The translations under genes were made by a program, and so were the position numbers. DNA of 64,000 nucleotides from Candidatus Steffania adelgidicola (GTDB taxonomy: Bacteria > Pseudomonadota > Gammaproteobacteria > Enterobacterales > Enterobacteriaceae): the NCBI RefSeq assembly GCF_020541225.1, contig NZ_CP045889.1, forward strand, positions 186,001 through 250,000, given 5' to 3'. The notes below the pieces were generated by a model. It saw nothing but the letters and a program-made list of their open reading frames with translations, did not search any database and had not been told where the DNA came from. Shown piece by piece: positions 43,149-52,630 of the stretch (the stretch's first letter is position 1; each line of letters opens with the position of its first letter).

Positions 43149-44468
43149 CCAGCTGAGTCATATGGCTATAATTTAAGAACCTTTCAGACATTAGATAAAC
43201 GATTTAATTAATTTTATTCTCGTTATAGACTGAATAGAGAGACATAGAGGTTATCCTGTTATGAATCCAAGTTATATATCTTTAGCTGAAACGTTAATCT
43301 ATTTTTACTATGTTGTAAGTATGATAAAAATCATATATCCCATCAAAAATATTGACGGTCGGCTGATACTAAAATTAATAATATTTACAGAGAGTAAAAT
43401 TTACGGAATATCTTATAACCGTGGTAAAGAATTGATATTCTAGCGTTTAAATTCTCAGCTTGTTCTTGTAGAGAATAGTTAAAATTAACTAGGTAGGTAT
43501 GTTTTGTGCTATATAAAGGAACTATTGGAATGGTTCTTAACCATGGTTTAGCAGATTGATTTAAAATGAATGATATATACTGAGTATAGAACCCTGTATC
43601 ACAATAAAGTTCTCTCTTTTATTGCATATAATATATTGTAAAAAAGTAAAATGAGAAAGTGTATAAGAAATTATTTACCAGATTTTCATATTAAATAATA
43701 AATTATTAAATATCATTTTCTTTATAAAATACAGAATGATTCACCACAATAAATGTGATTTTCATAAAGCATTAGGATAGCCATTTATATTAATAACAGA
43801 AAAATATCATTAAGATGCTATGATCTTTCATTAAATTAAATTGAGTTTATTACATTATAATATGGTTCTCTAAACTTTTAGTTTAGAGAAATTATCACTT
43901 TTTCGTTTCAAACTGGATAAGGATATTTAGGGTGAATCTCATCTTCTTACAAGACTTTTAAGTTATATTATTACAAGTTCTAAATAAGTGTTCTGATTCC
44001 TTTAAGTATCTGGATATTATGTAATGATTTTCAATTTAGATTAATGGGTCTTCTTTGTTGTATAGAGATATTGTACACTTTTTTAGGTAACTTAAATACT
44101 ATGAAAACAATAAATCCATTCTTCTATTAGAGAATTTAAAACCTCGGTCTTTCCATATAAACATTACATCAAATTCGAATGTTAATTAAATGGGTTATAT
44201 AAATAATTTAATCTAAATCAAGTGTCTTAGCTATATGTTAAAAATGTGAGTAGAAATAGATGAGAGTGAATAAAATGTTTGTTTTAAAATAAAAATGCTG
44301 TTTTCGATGTATGTCTCTTTGTTGCAAAGACGTAATTAGGCTATATCCTATTGCTTGGTAAGATCACTGTTATTGAGCTGTTTTCCTATGAAGCTTTCCC
44401 TTTTCTTTCAGACAGGGAGGTGCTTTATGGTATAGTGATTTAAGTAATAATTGTTAATTGATGTACAG

Positions 44469-44494
44469 GATAACCGGGAAAATCTCGGGTTATC
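44469..44494 (+). promoter_or_regulatory. Stem-loop upstream of rof
   Basis: GATAACC-GGGA and TCTC-GGGTTATC can pair as an 11-bp stem with one bulged G around an A-rich loop, 52 bases before the rof start. No T tract follows, so it looks more like a leader structure than a terminator. Function unknown. Confidence 0.4.
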
Positions 44495-44545
44495 TTTTCC
44501 TCAGGGAATAGGCGGCATTACCGCCCAATATAATGTAGGTGAGCG

Positions 44546-44809
44546 ATGATGACTATGAATGAAGAATATCAACCCATTAACTGTGATGATTACGATAATC
44601 TTGAGCTCGCTTGTACGCGTCATTGGGTATTGCATCTCACGCTTCGTACTGGGGAAACTATTAGCGGCGCAGCATGCGAAATCCGGTCTAGAAAACGTGT
44701 TGAATATCTAGTTATCAAATACGGAAGAGTTAGCCAAGAGATCCGTCTCGATTATATTACTAATTTTACTCATCCTAAATTGGGTACTGTGGTGGTTAGT
44801 GCAGAATAA
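44546..44809 (+). CDS. rof: Rho-binding antiterminator Rof (YaeO)
   Basis: Small protein that binds Rho and inhibits transcription termination. 87 residues (E. coli 84). The N-terminal EYQPINCDDYDNLELAC is almost identical to E. coli, and RKRVEYLVIK, EIRLDYITNFTHP and GTVVVSAE follow. AGGTGAG just upstream supports the ATG at 44546 or 44549; the E. coli start corresponds to 44555. Convergent with tilS, as in E. coli. Finding a Rho regulator kept here is unusual. Confidence 0.95.
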   Translation: MMTMNEEYQPINCDDYDNLELACTRHWVLHLTLRTGETISGAACEIRSRKRVEYLVIKYGRVSQEIRLDYITNFTHPKLGTVVVSAE

Positions 44810-44873
44810 TTCCTTCTCTCTTTATTGAGTTGTAGATTTTGTCTGTTTAAAATTAAACAATTTAATTATGTGA

Positions 44874-44908
44874 ACTAGAGAACACGGGGTTGACTGGTGT
44901 TCTCTAGT
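44874..44908. terminator. Hairpin between convergent rof and tilS
   Basis: ACTAGAGAACAC/GTGTTCTCTAGT, perfect 12-bp stem with an 11-base loop, between the two convergent stops. It has no T tract on either side, so it may act as a 3'-end stabilising structure shared by both transcripts rather than as a classical terminator. Confidence 0.55.
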
Positions 44909-44926
44909 GAAGAGTCTATCTAATCA

Positions 44927-46390
44927 TCAATGATATTTATCTGGCTCTAAAAATACATGCCATTGTTCATATGGCTCTCTCGCCGCACCTTCTTTAGTGA
45001 CGAATACTCCCAGAGCTGCGATGAGATGGTCATGATAAAACAGGAGTGCTGTACTACTTCTTCTCCATGGTGGAATTCCTAGCTCCTGCCAGATTTTTTT
45101 TAATTTTCGGCCGCGTTGCCGCGTAGTAATATACACAAGACCTTGCACAGAGCCGAAACGGATCGATACTTCTTCTTCGGGAAGTGGAGCACGGACTATA
45201 GTCCGTGGCATGACTCGAGTGCCATTTATTTCATCTTGTGGGATATTATTTCCAGTTATCGATGCGATAAGTAATTTTTTCTTCGCTAAACTAGCAATAT
45301 CTATTTGGCATCGCCGTACGATCCCAAGTCCCGAAGGGAGTATAAGGTGATCCTTTTCCGCCGGCCAGAGAAATACTGTATTTTTATCATGAAGCGCCGG
45401 AGAACAGGGCACAATATAAAGTCGATCGCGAAAACGTCTTATCTGTTGGTTCTCGAGTTTCATTTTCGCAATAGCATCTTGACGACTAAGTGCAACCTGT
45501 TCCCATAGATGTGTTAATTGCTGTTGTGAGGGCATTTTTACAGCATAGCTAGCTAGCCATCGTCGTAATAAAGCAGCACGTTTTATCTGGCTCATGGTTG
45601 TTAATGGCAGCCAACAGAGTGATCCATCAGGATTTGTAAGTTTGTTTAGCGTTGCCGAAAGTAGTTCGTCTAACAGCCGTTCTTGTTCGGCACAAAGCCG
45701 TGCGCTTCGCGTCACGGAAGCTGAGAATCTTGGCCAGCGATCGAGCAAGAGAGGTAGGATTTGTAGGCGCAAAAAATTACGATCAAACCGTATGTCAGTA
45801 TTGCTGTCGTCCTCAATCCAGCAGAGTCCACGTTCACGAGCGTACGTCTCGAGTTCTAAGCGGCTATATGTTAGTAAAGGGCGTACCAGTCGATGCTTTC
45901 CAAATGGGGTATCAGATGCCATTGCAGCTAATCCGGTTGGACCGCTCCCACGTTTTAGAGCTAGGAGTAACGTTTCTGCCTGATCATCCTGATGTTGTGC
46001 AGTAAGTAATACCTCATCCTTTTTTAGTGCTGCCGCCAGTGAAAAATAACGGGCGCTTCGCGCCGCCGCTTCAATACCTTGAGATCTCGTGTTAAGGACG
46101 ACGTTCTCTGTAATAAATGGAATAGTGCGTACATGGCATTCGTGTGCACAGTGTGCAACCCATTGTTCTGCTTTCCCGTTCAATCCGTGATTGATATGCA
46201 TTGCTCGTAATGGTAGTGCGTTCTTAACATTCTTCTCGTGATTACTGTTACTTATTGTAGCGAGGGCATCTAGCAAAACAGTGGAGTCGAGTCCTCCGCT
46301 GAATGCTAGTAGCACTGAAGAGTACGGGACAACGTGGGCAGCAACACATTGGTTCAGAGTTTGTACCAGCTTAGTATCCTTAGCCTTCAT
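44927..46390 (-). CDS. tilS: tRNA(Ile)-lysidine synthetase
   Basis: Converts C34 of the CAT-anticodon tRNA-Ile to lysidine so that AUA codons are read as Ile; essential in AT-rich genomes. 487 residues, longer than the E. coli 432. The N-terminal PP-loop ATPase motif SGGLDS is near residue 30, with HINHGLNGKAEQW, TAQHQDDQAETLLLALKRGSG and EDDSNTDIRFDRNFLR. C-terminal substrate-binding domains end with RQRGRKLKKIWQELGIPPW. The extra length is spread over the N-terminal loop and the C-terminal region. Convergent with rof. Confidence 0.95.
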   Translation of the reverse strand: MKAKDTKLVQTLNQCVAAHVVPYSSVLLAFSGGLDSTVLLDALATISNSNHEKNVKNALPLRAMHINHGLNGKAEQWVAHCAHECHVRTIPFITENVVLNTRSQGIEAAARSARYFSLAAALKKDEVLLTAQHQDDQAETLLLALKRGSGPTGLAAMASDTPFGKHRLVRPLLTYSRLELETYARERGLCWIEDDSNTDIRFDRNFLRLQILPLLLDRWPRFSASVTRSARLCAEQERLLDELLSATLNKLTNPDGSLCWLPLTTMSQIKRAALLRRWLASYAVKMPSQQQLTHLWEQVALSRQDAIAKMKLENQQIRRFRDRLYIVPCSPALHDKNTVFLWPAEKDHLILPSGLGIVRRCQIDIASLAKKKLLIASITGNNIPQDEINGTRVMPRTIVRAPLPEEEVSIRFGSVQGLVYITTRQRGRKLKKIWQELGIPPWRRSSTALLFYHDHLIAALGVFVTKEGAAREPYEQWHVFLEPDKYH

Positions 46391-48659
46391 ACTAGCTCCA
46401 GTGATGAGAAATTGAGTGCAGTAGAAGAAAAAGTTCTTTGTGATTTTTCGTCTTAATTCACAGTGATATTTGGATGATAGCAGAATCTTAATGAATAATA
46501 ATCGTCAGGTAAATTATGGTATGTTAGCAATTTTACCACAGTTTATCTATGTTAGTATATGAAGGAAAATACAATATTTTAATAAAATACGCTGTCTAGC
46601 GTAAGAATCTTATTTTGAGGAGATTGTAGTGTGATAATGCCTTTTTGATAATAGAAAATTTTAGTACAGGATTTAACAGGTTGCATGATGACTAGAAAGG
46701 ATAAAACATTTTTTATTAGATCTTCCGATCAGACTTTAAAAGAAAAATCATAGCAGATATTAATCTGGAAGATCGAAGTTTTCTTATTTAGTATTTTAAG
46801 AACACTTCCAGCAAAGAAGTGTTCTTAAAAATAATTCTAATTAAACTACATATCATATATATCGGAATATATTTCCTCAGTTATTAATAAAGTTTATTTA
46901 TAATCATAAATCATATGGTTGAGTGGTTTGATTTTAATAATACTTATATACTAAAAGGTTCATTTGTGTCACAACAAAATAACTTGTTTTTTATTACTTG
47001 TTTGCGCATATATACTTTATTGATTAAAATCATAAAAATATTAATAGGTACGTTTGTAGATACTCGGTTTAGGTCATGAATTAATGAATTTTACATTATT
47101 TATGGAAAATTAAGGTAGTCGATAACAATTATGGAGTCTTTATGAAATGATAAGATGTAAGTATTTATAATGTATATATAAAAATGTTGGTAATGATATT
47201 AATCAAATAATATTGTTCTTGGTATGGTGCGGATTATATTTCTCCTGGTAATGTTCATTCTCTATAAACATACAGGTAAACAACGGTTACTCTAAAGTTA
47301 GATAAAGTTGATGTATAGGCTAGTCCTCTCTTTTTAAGAGAGAAGATACGTGGTTCTTTAGAAACTTTAAATTTTTTCTGTTTTCATTAGGAATTTGAAG
47401 AATATTCAAGGTTTTTTAATTTTAATATGTCAATCGGAGATTACGTATTGTGGAAAATTGTCTAGTAATTTTGATTACTAGAATATGATTTAGACACAGA
47501 ATAAATACACAACTGTTTTGGAGCTTCATTTACAGGTACGTAAGAACTCGGATCTATTTTTTGTAAGCATGAAGAATTCTATAATCTGATGAGTAATCAA
47601 ATATGATTGAATGTTAGATGAAATAATAATATTGGGTATCTTTTTTCTATTTTGCGGAAATATCTCTTGCCTGTTTAGAAAAGTCTAGCGTCCCATATAA
47701 GGAACGTTTTTTCCAATGAATCATTAGTAGTTTATTCCTTTATACAATGATATCTATTTTCCAGCTCTTAATTGTTTTTTTATTCTTTTTTGTTTGGAGA
47801 TAGACTAAAATATATCAATCTTTACCGACAACCATATCGCGCTTTAAAAATTACCATCGTGGTTGTATGTAGTGTGTATGTAACATCCTATTAAAACATT
47901 AAATTGAATATTAGTACCTGATTAATAATCACAGAAAATCTTCTTTGAAGCGCTTAAGAGCATCCTCTTATTATTAGCCGTAATCTGCGTTCTTCAATTA
48001 AAGATGAAAATCCATTAAGCTACGGGGTCTCTACTAGATAAAAGCTACTTCTTTAGTATAGTTAAACGATCAGTCTAGATATATTATAGCGCGTAGTTAA
48101 ACTGAATATGAATGTATAATTTATCTGCAGTGATTCTCGCATCTTATGCGATCATCTATATCTATATAGACATACAGAGGATGAAGCAAAAAGTCTTGGT
48201 GTTTTTAAAACTACACCTCACAGATGACTAAAGATCTAAGTGCATGTGTCTATAGTTTCATGTATAGCGCCTCCTAAGCTTACTTTTAAATCTGTAAAGC
48301 AAAAGTATAGTGTAGAAATAAAATAGGCGTAAATAAACAATACTGGGAGTTACGGTTTTCATTCTAGCGAATGAGCATGAAATCATATCGAACTGATATA
48401 AGAATTATTTATTATGCGATATCTATTTAACTAGTCTAGTTATTATATGTAAGGTATCGATATGCAACGTTTTTTCTATAGATTATCTTTTTTTTGAAAA
48501 TTAGAAAAGATATGCAATAATAAAATTATTAGATTGTGTACAATTTTTTAGTATTGTGAATAGATTAGAGTTGAGATTGAAATTTACTTGTAGAGGATAA
48601 TGGCTATCCATGAATAATCCAGATCAAGATAGTTTTTGATTATCAGAAAAAGGATGGCT
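46391..48659. other. 2.3-kb AT-rich spacer
   Basis: Between tilS and ybfF. Contains one strong hairpin (46794-46830). In E. coli seqA-pgm are divergent from ybfF and accA lies upstream of tilS; I searched the minus strand for SeqA and AccA pieces and saw none. Confidence 0.5.
46794..46830. terminator. Orphan 15-bp terminator-like hairpin
   Basis: TTTTAAGAACACTTC and GAAGTGTTCTTAAAA form a perfect 15-bp stem with loop CAGCAAA. The symmetric A/T ends make it a bidirectional terminator shape. On the minus strand it lies 404 bases upstream of the tilS start, where it would end a gene further right; none survives. Confidence 0.6.
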
Positions 48660-49448
48660 ATGAAATTGCACTATCGGCTGAAAACAGCACACCCGCTAGG
48701 ACACGGCCTGCCAGTACTGTTCATCCACGGTTTATTCGGTAGTCTGGATAATCTTGGCGCACTAGTGCGTCCACTGTGCAAAAATCATTGTACGTTGCAA
48801 ATTGATTTGCGTAATCATGGTTTATCACCGCATGCTCTTACTATGCGATACGACGAAATGGCACAGGATGTGCTAGCGTTGTTAGACACCCTTTTAATAG
48901 AACGTTGTATCGTTATTGGTCATTCTATGGGTGGAAAAGTAGCAATGAAGCTTTGCACAATGGCACCAATCCGCATTGCGCAAGCAGTAGTTATTGATAT
49001 GGCTCCGGTTGTTTATCAACTGCAGCCGCATAATATCATTTTTGCTGCGCTTCTAGGTGTTCGCGAAGCCGGGATTACACAGCGATGCACTGCTGCGCGG
49101 TTAATGGAGGATTATATTGATGATTCAAGCACTGTTCAATTTTTATTAAAATCGTTTTGTCAGGGCTCATGGCGTTTCAATCTTGAGGCTATTCAACGAA
49201 ATTATGCTGATATTATCGGTTGGAAAATTCAAGCCCCCTGGCTAGGGCGGGTATTGTTTATTTTCGGTGGTAACTCTATGTATTTAAATAACCTCTATCG
49301 AGAGGTGCTCTATCAGCAATTTCCTCAGGCATGTATTTATATAGTAGCCGATGCTGGCCATTGCGTTCATGTTGAGAAGCCTGAAGAGGTTCTACATCTT
49401 ATAACTGGTTTTCTAGCAGATAGAGCATCAGTTGTAGTGAAGAAATAG
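48660..49448 (+). CDS. ybfF: Alpha/beta-hydrolase esterase YbfF
   Basis: Acyl-CoA/carboxyl esterase of the alpha/beta-hydrolase fold; physiological substrate unclear. 262 residues (E. coli 254). Oxyanion region FIHGLFGSLDNLG, nucleophile elbow GHSMGGK, VIDMAPVVY, and the catalytic His in DAGHCVHVEKP are present. A TTG-initiated frame opens at 48636, but AAGGA five bases before the ATG at 48660 and the E. coli alignment (MKL...) favour the shorter form. It starts the ybfF-ybfE-fldA group, in which ybfE is decayed. Confidence 0.93.
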   Translation: MKLHYRLKTAHPLGHGLPVLFIHGLFGSLDNLGALVRPLCKNHCTLQIDLRNHGLSPHALTMRYDEMAQDVLALLDTLLIERCIVIGHSMGGKVAMKLCTMAPIRIAQAVVIDMAPVVYQLQPHNIIFAALLGVREAGITQRCTAARLMEDYIDDSSTVQFLLKSFCQGSWRFNLEAIQRNYADIIGWKIQAPWLGRVLFIFGGNSMYLNNLYREVLYQQFPQACIYIVADAGHCVHVEKPEEVLHLITGFLADRASVVVKK

Positions 49449-49808
49449 GTATTAATGTTTTGCATTGTTCTAGAATAGGATAAGTGGTATTGAAAGTTAG
49501 TTGTGTATAAATCGTAATAGAGCGGGGTTTTTGTCTTAATAGTGAAAGAATACCTACTAATAATAGTAGCAACATTTGAGATCAGGAAGTGAGCCTAAAT
49601 CTTTTTTAGTAAGAGCTATGCGTTTTCTGCATAGATGTTTTATAAAGAGAAAAGTGTAATTTTATTGAGAAACAAAATTATGTTTGCTCATGTTCTATAA
49701 ACGAAGGTATCCAAGTGTCTTAGGTAAAAAGTTTATTTGTTTTTAACGTATTACTCGTTATATATAGATATTGTTAACCTGCTGCATTTCGATTAGAATT
49801 GAATTATT

Positions 49809-49967
49809 ATGGACGTATATAAAAAGATTTTCCGTGATATGAACTAAAAATCACGCGTGTTGCTTAATAAAACGTTTAGAATCAAAGCTCTTGATTATCT
49901 AGATGAAGAGATAGAATCTTTGTCTAAAGATATCACATCCAATCTCAAAATATTGCTGTTGCGTTGA
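49809..49967 (+). pseudogene. ybfE: Ghost of ybfE (LexA-regulated CopB-like protein)
   Basis: Between ybfF and fldA, exactly where E. coli has ybfE. One frame reads MDVYKKIFRDMN, a TAA stop, then KSRVLLNKTFRIKALDYL and DEEIESLSKDITSNLKIL. This follows the C-terminal half of E. coli YbfE (KRVELKLNADAVEALNELAE, then SRNMSRSELIEEML) with one gap. Similarity is modest, but order and site agree. The ribbon-helix-helix-like protein is of unknown role. Confidence 0.5.
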
Positions 49968-50453
49968 GGATCAGGGCTGGCAATGTGAGGGTTCTGTCCG
50001 TTTTCTTATAAAACAATGACATTAACGAATGTGTAATCTTGCTTACCCGACCTTCATGAAGTATTGCGTATAGCGAGCGATGAGGGGGGTATTAATATAA
50101 AAGAATAAGGAACTTATTAAGTTAATAAATATGTCTTTAGATAACAGAAATTAATTCCATCGATTAATCAGAATAAATTATTATTGATATAATATGATAA
50201 GAGAGAGCATACAGCGCAGATATATACGGACATTTACATTCAATGGTGAAATACATTTCAGTCTATAAGAGATTAGTACAAAGTTAAATTTAATTTTTTT
50301 TAAAAATTGCTGTCTTTCAAGAGCTGATGATTAAAGGTGAATTTAAGAGCCTTACAATAATGGATTTAATCACTGAGGTGATTACCTGCTATTATTGCCT
50401 TAATCGGCTTAAGATTAGAGCTTTAATGTATCATTAATATTCATGGGGTTTTA
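49968..50453. other. Spacer before fldA
   Basis: About 490 bases of AT-rich sequence with no gene. It presumably includes the promoter of fldA now that ybfE is dead; I could not single out a convincing one. The spacer before ybfE (49449-49808) is equally empty. Confidence 0.45.
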
Positions 50454-50975
50454 ATGTTGATGGCGCGTGTGGGCATTTTTTTTGGTAGTGATACGGGCAA
50501 TACTGAAAATATTGCAAAAATGATTCAGAAACAATTAGGTACTAATATTGCTGATATTTTTGATATTGCAAACAGCAAGAAAGAAGATCTAATACAGTAC
50601 GATCGGCTAATTTTTGGTATACCGACCTGGTATTACGGTGAAGCACAGTGCGATTGGGATGATTTTCTTCCTACGTTAAAAGTTATTGATTTTAGTAGGA
50701 AGGTTGTTGCGCTGTTTGGTTGTGGTGATCAGGAAGATTACGCGGAGTATTTCTGTGATGCAATGAGTACTCTTCGGGATATTATTGAACTTCATGGTGC
50801 TACGATAGTTGGCTATTGGTCAGTTATGGGTTATAATTTTGAAGCGTCTAAAGGATTGCTTGATAGTGATCATTTTATTGGTTTAGCTATTGATGAAGAT
50901 CGGCAACCGGAGTTAACGGCCGCGCGTGTTGATGCTTGGGTTAAACAGGTTCGTATAGAGATGAAGATATCCTAA
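50454..50975 (+). CDS. fldA: Flavodoxin 1
   Basis: FMN electron carrier; in E. coli it feeds IspG/IspH (isoprenoids), BioB, MetH and others. 173 residues (E. coli 176). Phosphate-binding loop GSDTGNTENIAKMI, FMN loops IPTWYYGEAQCDWDDF and FGCGDQEDYAEYFCDAM, and GLAIDEDRQPEL are nearly identical to E. coli. The ATG at 50454 has GGGG six bases upstream; the ATG at 50460 (MARVG) is the alternative. The C-terminal LDEILNA of E. coli is trimmed. Confidence 0.96.
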   Translation: MLMARVGIFFGSDTGNTENIAKMIQKQLGTNIADIFDIANSKKEDLIQYDRLIFGIPTWYYGEAQCDWDDFLPTLKVIDFSRKVVALFGCGDQEDYAEYFCDAMSTLRDIIELHGATIVGYWSVMGYNFEASKGLLDSDHFIGLAIDEDRQPELTAARVDAWVKQVRIEMKIS

Positions 50976-51074
50976 GAGGGTAGAATCTTAGATTCTATTG
51001 CTTTTAAAGACCAAGAAATTAATAAGTAGATAAACATAATTCATATCACGATATTGAATATAATAATATTCATT

Positions 51075-51186
51075 ATTAGATGTAACACATGAAGATATCG
51101 GATGTCTTTTTCGTAACTTTCAATGTCAACAGTGTAATAATGTCGATATTTTGTTACAAGTTTTAACTGCTAAAATAAAAAAATGA
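51075..51186 (+). pseudogene. Possible fur remnant
   Basis: Downstream of fldA, where E. coli has fur. A 37-codon open stretch reads LDVTHEDIGCLF, RNFQCQQCNNVDILLQ, VLTAK. CQQCNNVDIL resembles the zinc-binding CLDCGKVIEF of Fur, including the Cys pair. The match is short and the spacing to the preceding His cluster differs, so this is a suggestion only. Confidence 0.28.
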
Positions 51187-51320
51187 ATTTTAAAATTACC
51201 TAACTAGTTTTATAATAATAATTTTATTTACTGATTCTACATTTTAGTAATGTAGCGTTTTATTTTTGAAGTATTAAAGTTTAATAAGAAGTATTTATTT
51301 TTCATATTGAAACAGCAAGA

Positions 51321-51341
51321 TATCCTTCTGCTGGAAGGATA
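51321..51341. terminator. Small hairpin between convergent fldA and bamE
   Basis: TATCCTTC-TGCTG-GAAGGATA: perfect 8-bp stem with some GC, 62 bases after the bamE stop on the minus strand. No T tract follows. It may mark the 3' end of bamE. Confidence 0.4.
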
Positions 51342-51403
51342 GTATCAGAATATGATTTACTATTTTGTTTCTTTAGGGTTGGTTGAGCAAATACTATTGC
51401 TTA

Positions 51404-51778
51404 CTAACGTATCCGTTTAGATGAACCGGGATGTGAACTTTCAAGGGATCCTTTATTGTTGATCTGAATCAGGATATCGTCCTTGTTAAAGGTTAGTGTT
51501 AATGTTTGCTGAGTGATAGGTGCATGGTCTAATTTATGCTGAAAGATATAATACCAGGTATTGGATCCAAACGGATCTTTTATCATTGAGTTACCCAAGA
51601 TTTGAATCACCTCCTCTTTAGAGAGGCCTGTATGAATTTTATCGATATCAGCTTCGGTTAAATAATCAATTTTTTTAATGATAGGATGGTAAACCACTTT
51701 TTCGACAAGGGAGCAACCGACGGTGCACATTAGTATAATGCTAATAGCAATAGTGAAGGTCTGAAATCTCATAATCAT
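51404..51778 (-). CDS. bamE: Outer-membrane assembly lipoprotein BamE
   Basis: Lipoprotein of the BAM complex that inserts beta-barrel proteins in the outer membrane. 124 residues (E. coli 113). Signal sequence with lipobox TVGC (Cys22), then SmpA/OmlA domain: VEKVVYHPIIKKIDYLTEADI, GLSKEEVIQILG, DPFGSNTWYYIF and QQTLTLTFN. AAGGA lies just upstream of the ATG at 51778; the ATG at 51772 is the E. coli equivalent. Preceded on the same strand by a recN remnant, the E. coli recN-bamE order. The C-terminus is extended by about 8 residues rich in Ser and Arg. Confidence 0.95.
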   Translation of the reverse strand: MIMRFQTFTIAISIILMCTVGCSLVEKVVYHPIIKKIDYLTEADIDKIHTGLSKEEVIQILGNSMIKDPFGSNTWYYIFQHKLDHAPITQQTLTLTFNKDDILIQINNKGSLESSHPGSSKRIR

Positions 51779-51904
51779 TAAGTTCCTTTTCGATATAAAG
51801 GTGAAACAAAAAATTTTGTTGACTATTGAATTAAAACATAAGTTAATTATTTTGCAAGGCTTATTCGTACTATTGAGTTAAGAAAAATACAGTTTTAAAA
51901 GCTA

Positions 51905-51990
51905 ACGCGGCCTCCTTGATATTGAGTACCGTATTTTTATGATTCTTATTTTATTACGACATTAAATTACAGAATTCGTGTGAAATGATA
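51905..51990 (-). pseudogene. recN: C-terminal remnant of recN
   Basis: About 120 bases upstream of bamE on the same strand. One frame reads EFCNLMS, two stops, NKNHKNTVLNIKEAALA. The C-terminus of E. coli RecN is ELARLLGG, SEVTRNTLANAKELLAA; NT, N, KE and the spacing agree. The rest of recN (over 1.5 kb) is not recognisable. RecN is an SMC-like protein of double-strand-break repair. Confidence 0.55.
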
Positions 51991-52630
51991 GAAGATTATT
52001 ATAGTTCACAAGGAAACAAGGAATTATTTTAATCAAGATAGTTACAAATTCAATAAAGTCATCATTCCTGGTGTACATCTATATCAAGATAATCTAAATC
52101 ATATCAAGATATAACAAAAAAATCAGCAGTTTACATGAGACGTTTTCAGATATGGTACCGCTGGGTAAAAGCTGAGTTATCTTGTTATGTGTAAAATTTA
52201 TTAACAAAGGTTGTTCATGATAATTATTAATATAGGTAGGCACTGATCAGATATACAAAAGATTAGCATTAGCCAAGAGTAAAACAAAAGAGGTGGTTGT
52301 TAAAATCTAGATATATTATATAAATTTAGTTAAAGATCTCTCTTTTAAGGTCATTAAATCTATCGGTGTTGCTGTATGTCACGGTTTTTTACTATATAAG
52401 TGAGTGGTGTTTTAAAATCTAAAACCAAAATACCACGTAAGGGTGAGGGTAGTGATTAGGTATGAAGGCCAATTGACTTATTCTAAGGCTCTATGTAAAG
52501 ACATATAACGCTGCGGTTTTCAGCTGAAAAATAAACGCTGAATTTTATCTTGGTTGCAATCTGTACCGCTATTGATATTGTTCTGATTAATGAAATATTG
52601 GATATTACAATCCGTCATTATGGAAAATTG
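51991..52630. other. AT-rich spacer before lpxL
   Basis: About 640 bases. Expected to have held most of recN; no further piece is readable. The 5' part of the open frame entering lpxL (from the TTG at 52550) is not conserved. Confidence 0.45.

Larger units (their letters stand above)
42308..44545. other. 2.2-kb AT-rich spacer
   Basis: Between lolE and rof. Weak stem GATGTAG/CTACATC near 42394-42415, a small candidate reading frame at 42999-43148, and a stem-loop ahead of rof at 44469-44494. A 60-codon frame at 43261-43443 has no recognisable similarity. No ghost of nagK or yaeP identified. Confidence 0.5.

Noticed and set aside
43261..43443. 60-codon frame
   Set aside because: Composition-driven Ile/Lys/Tyr-rich frame without any motif or start signal.
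49590..49690. Alternative placement of the ybfE ghost
   Set aside because: RSGSEPKS recalls the GRPKTN region of YbfE, but the better alignment is at 49809-49967 and the two are not at a consistent distance.
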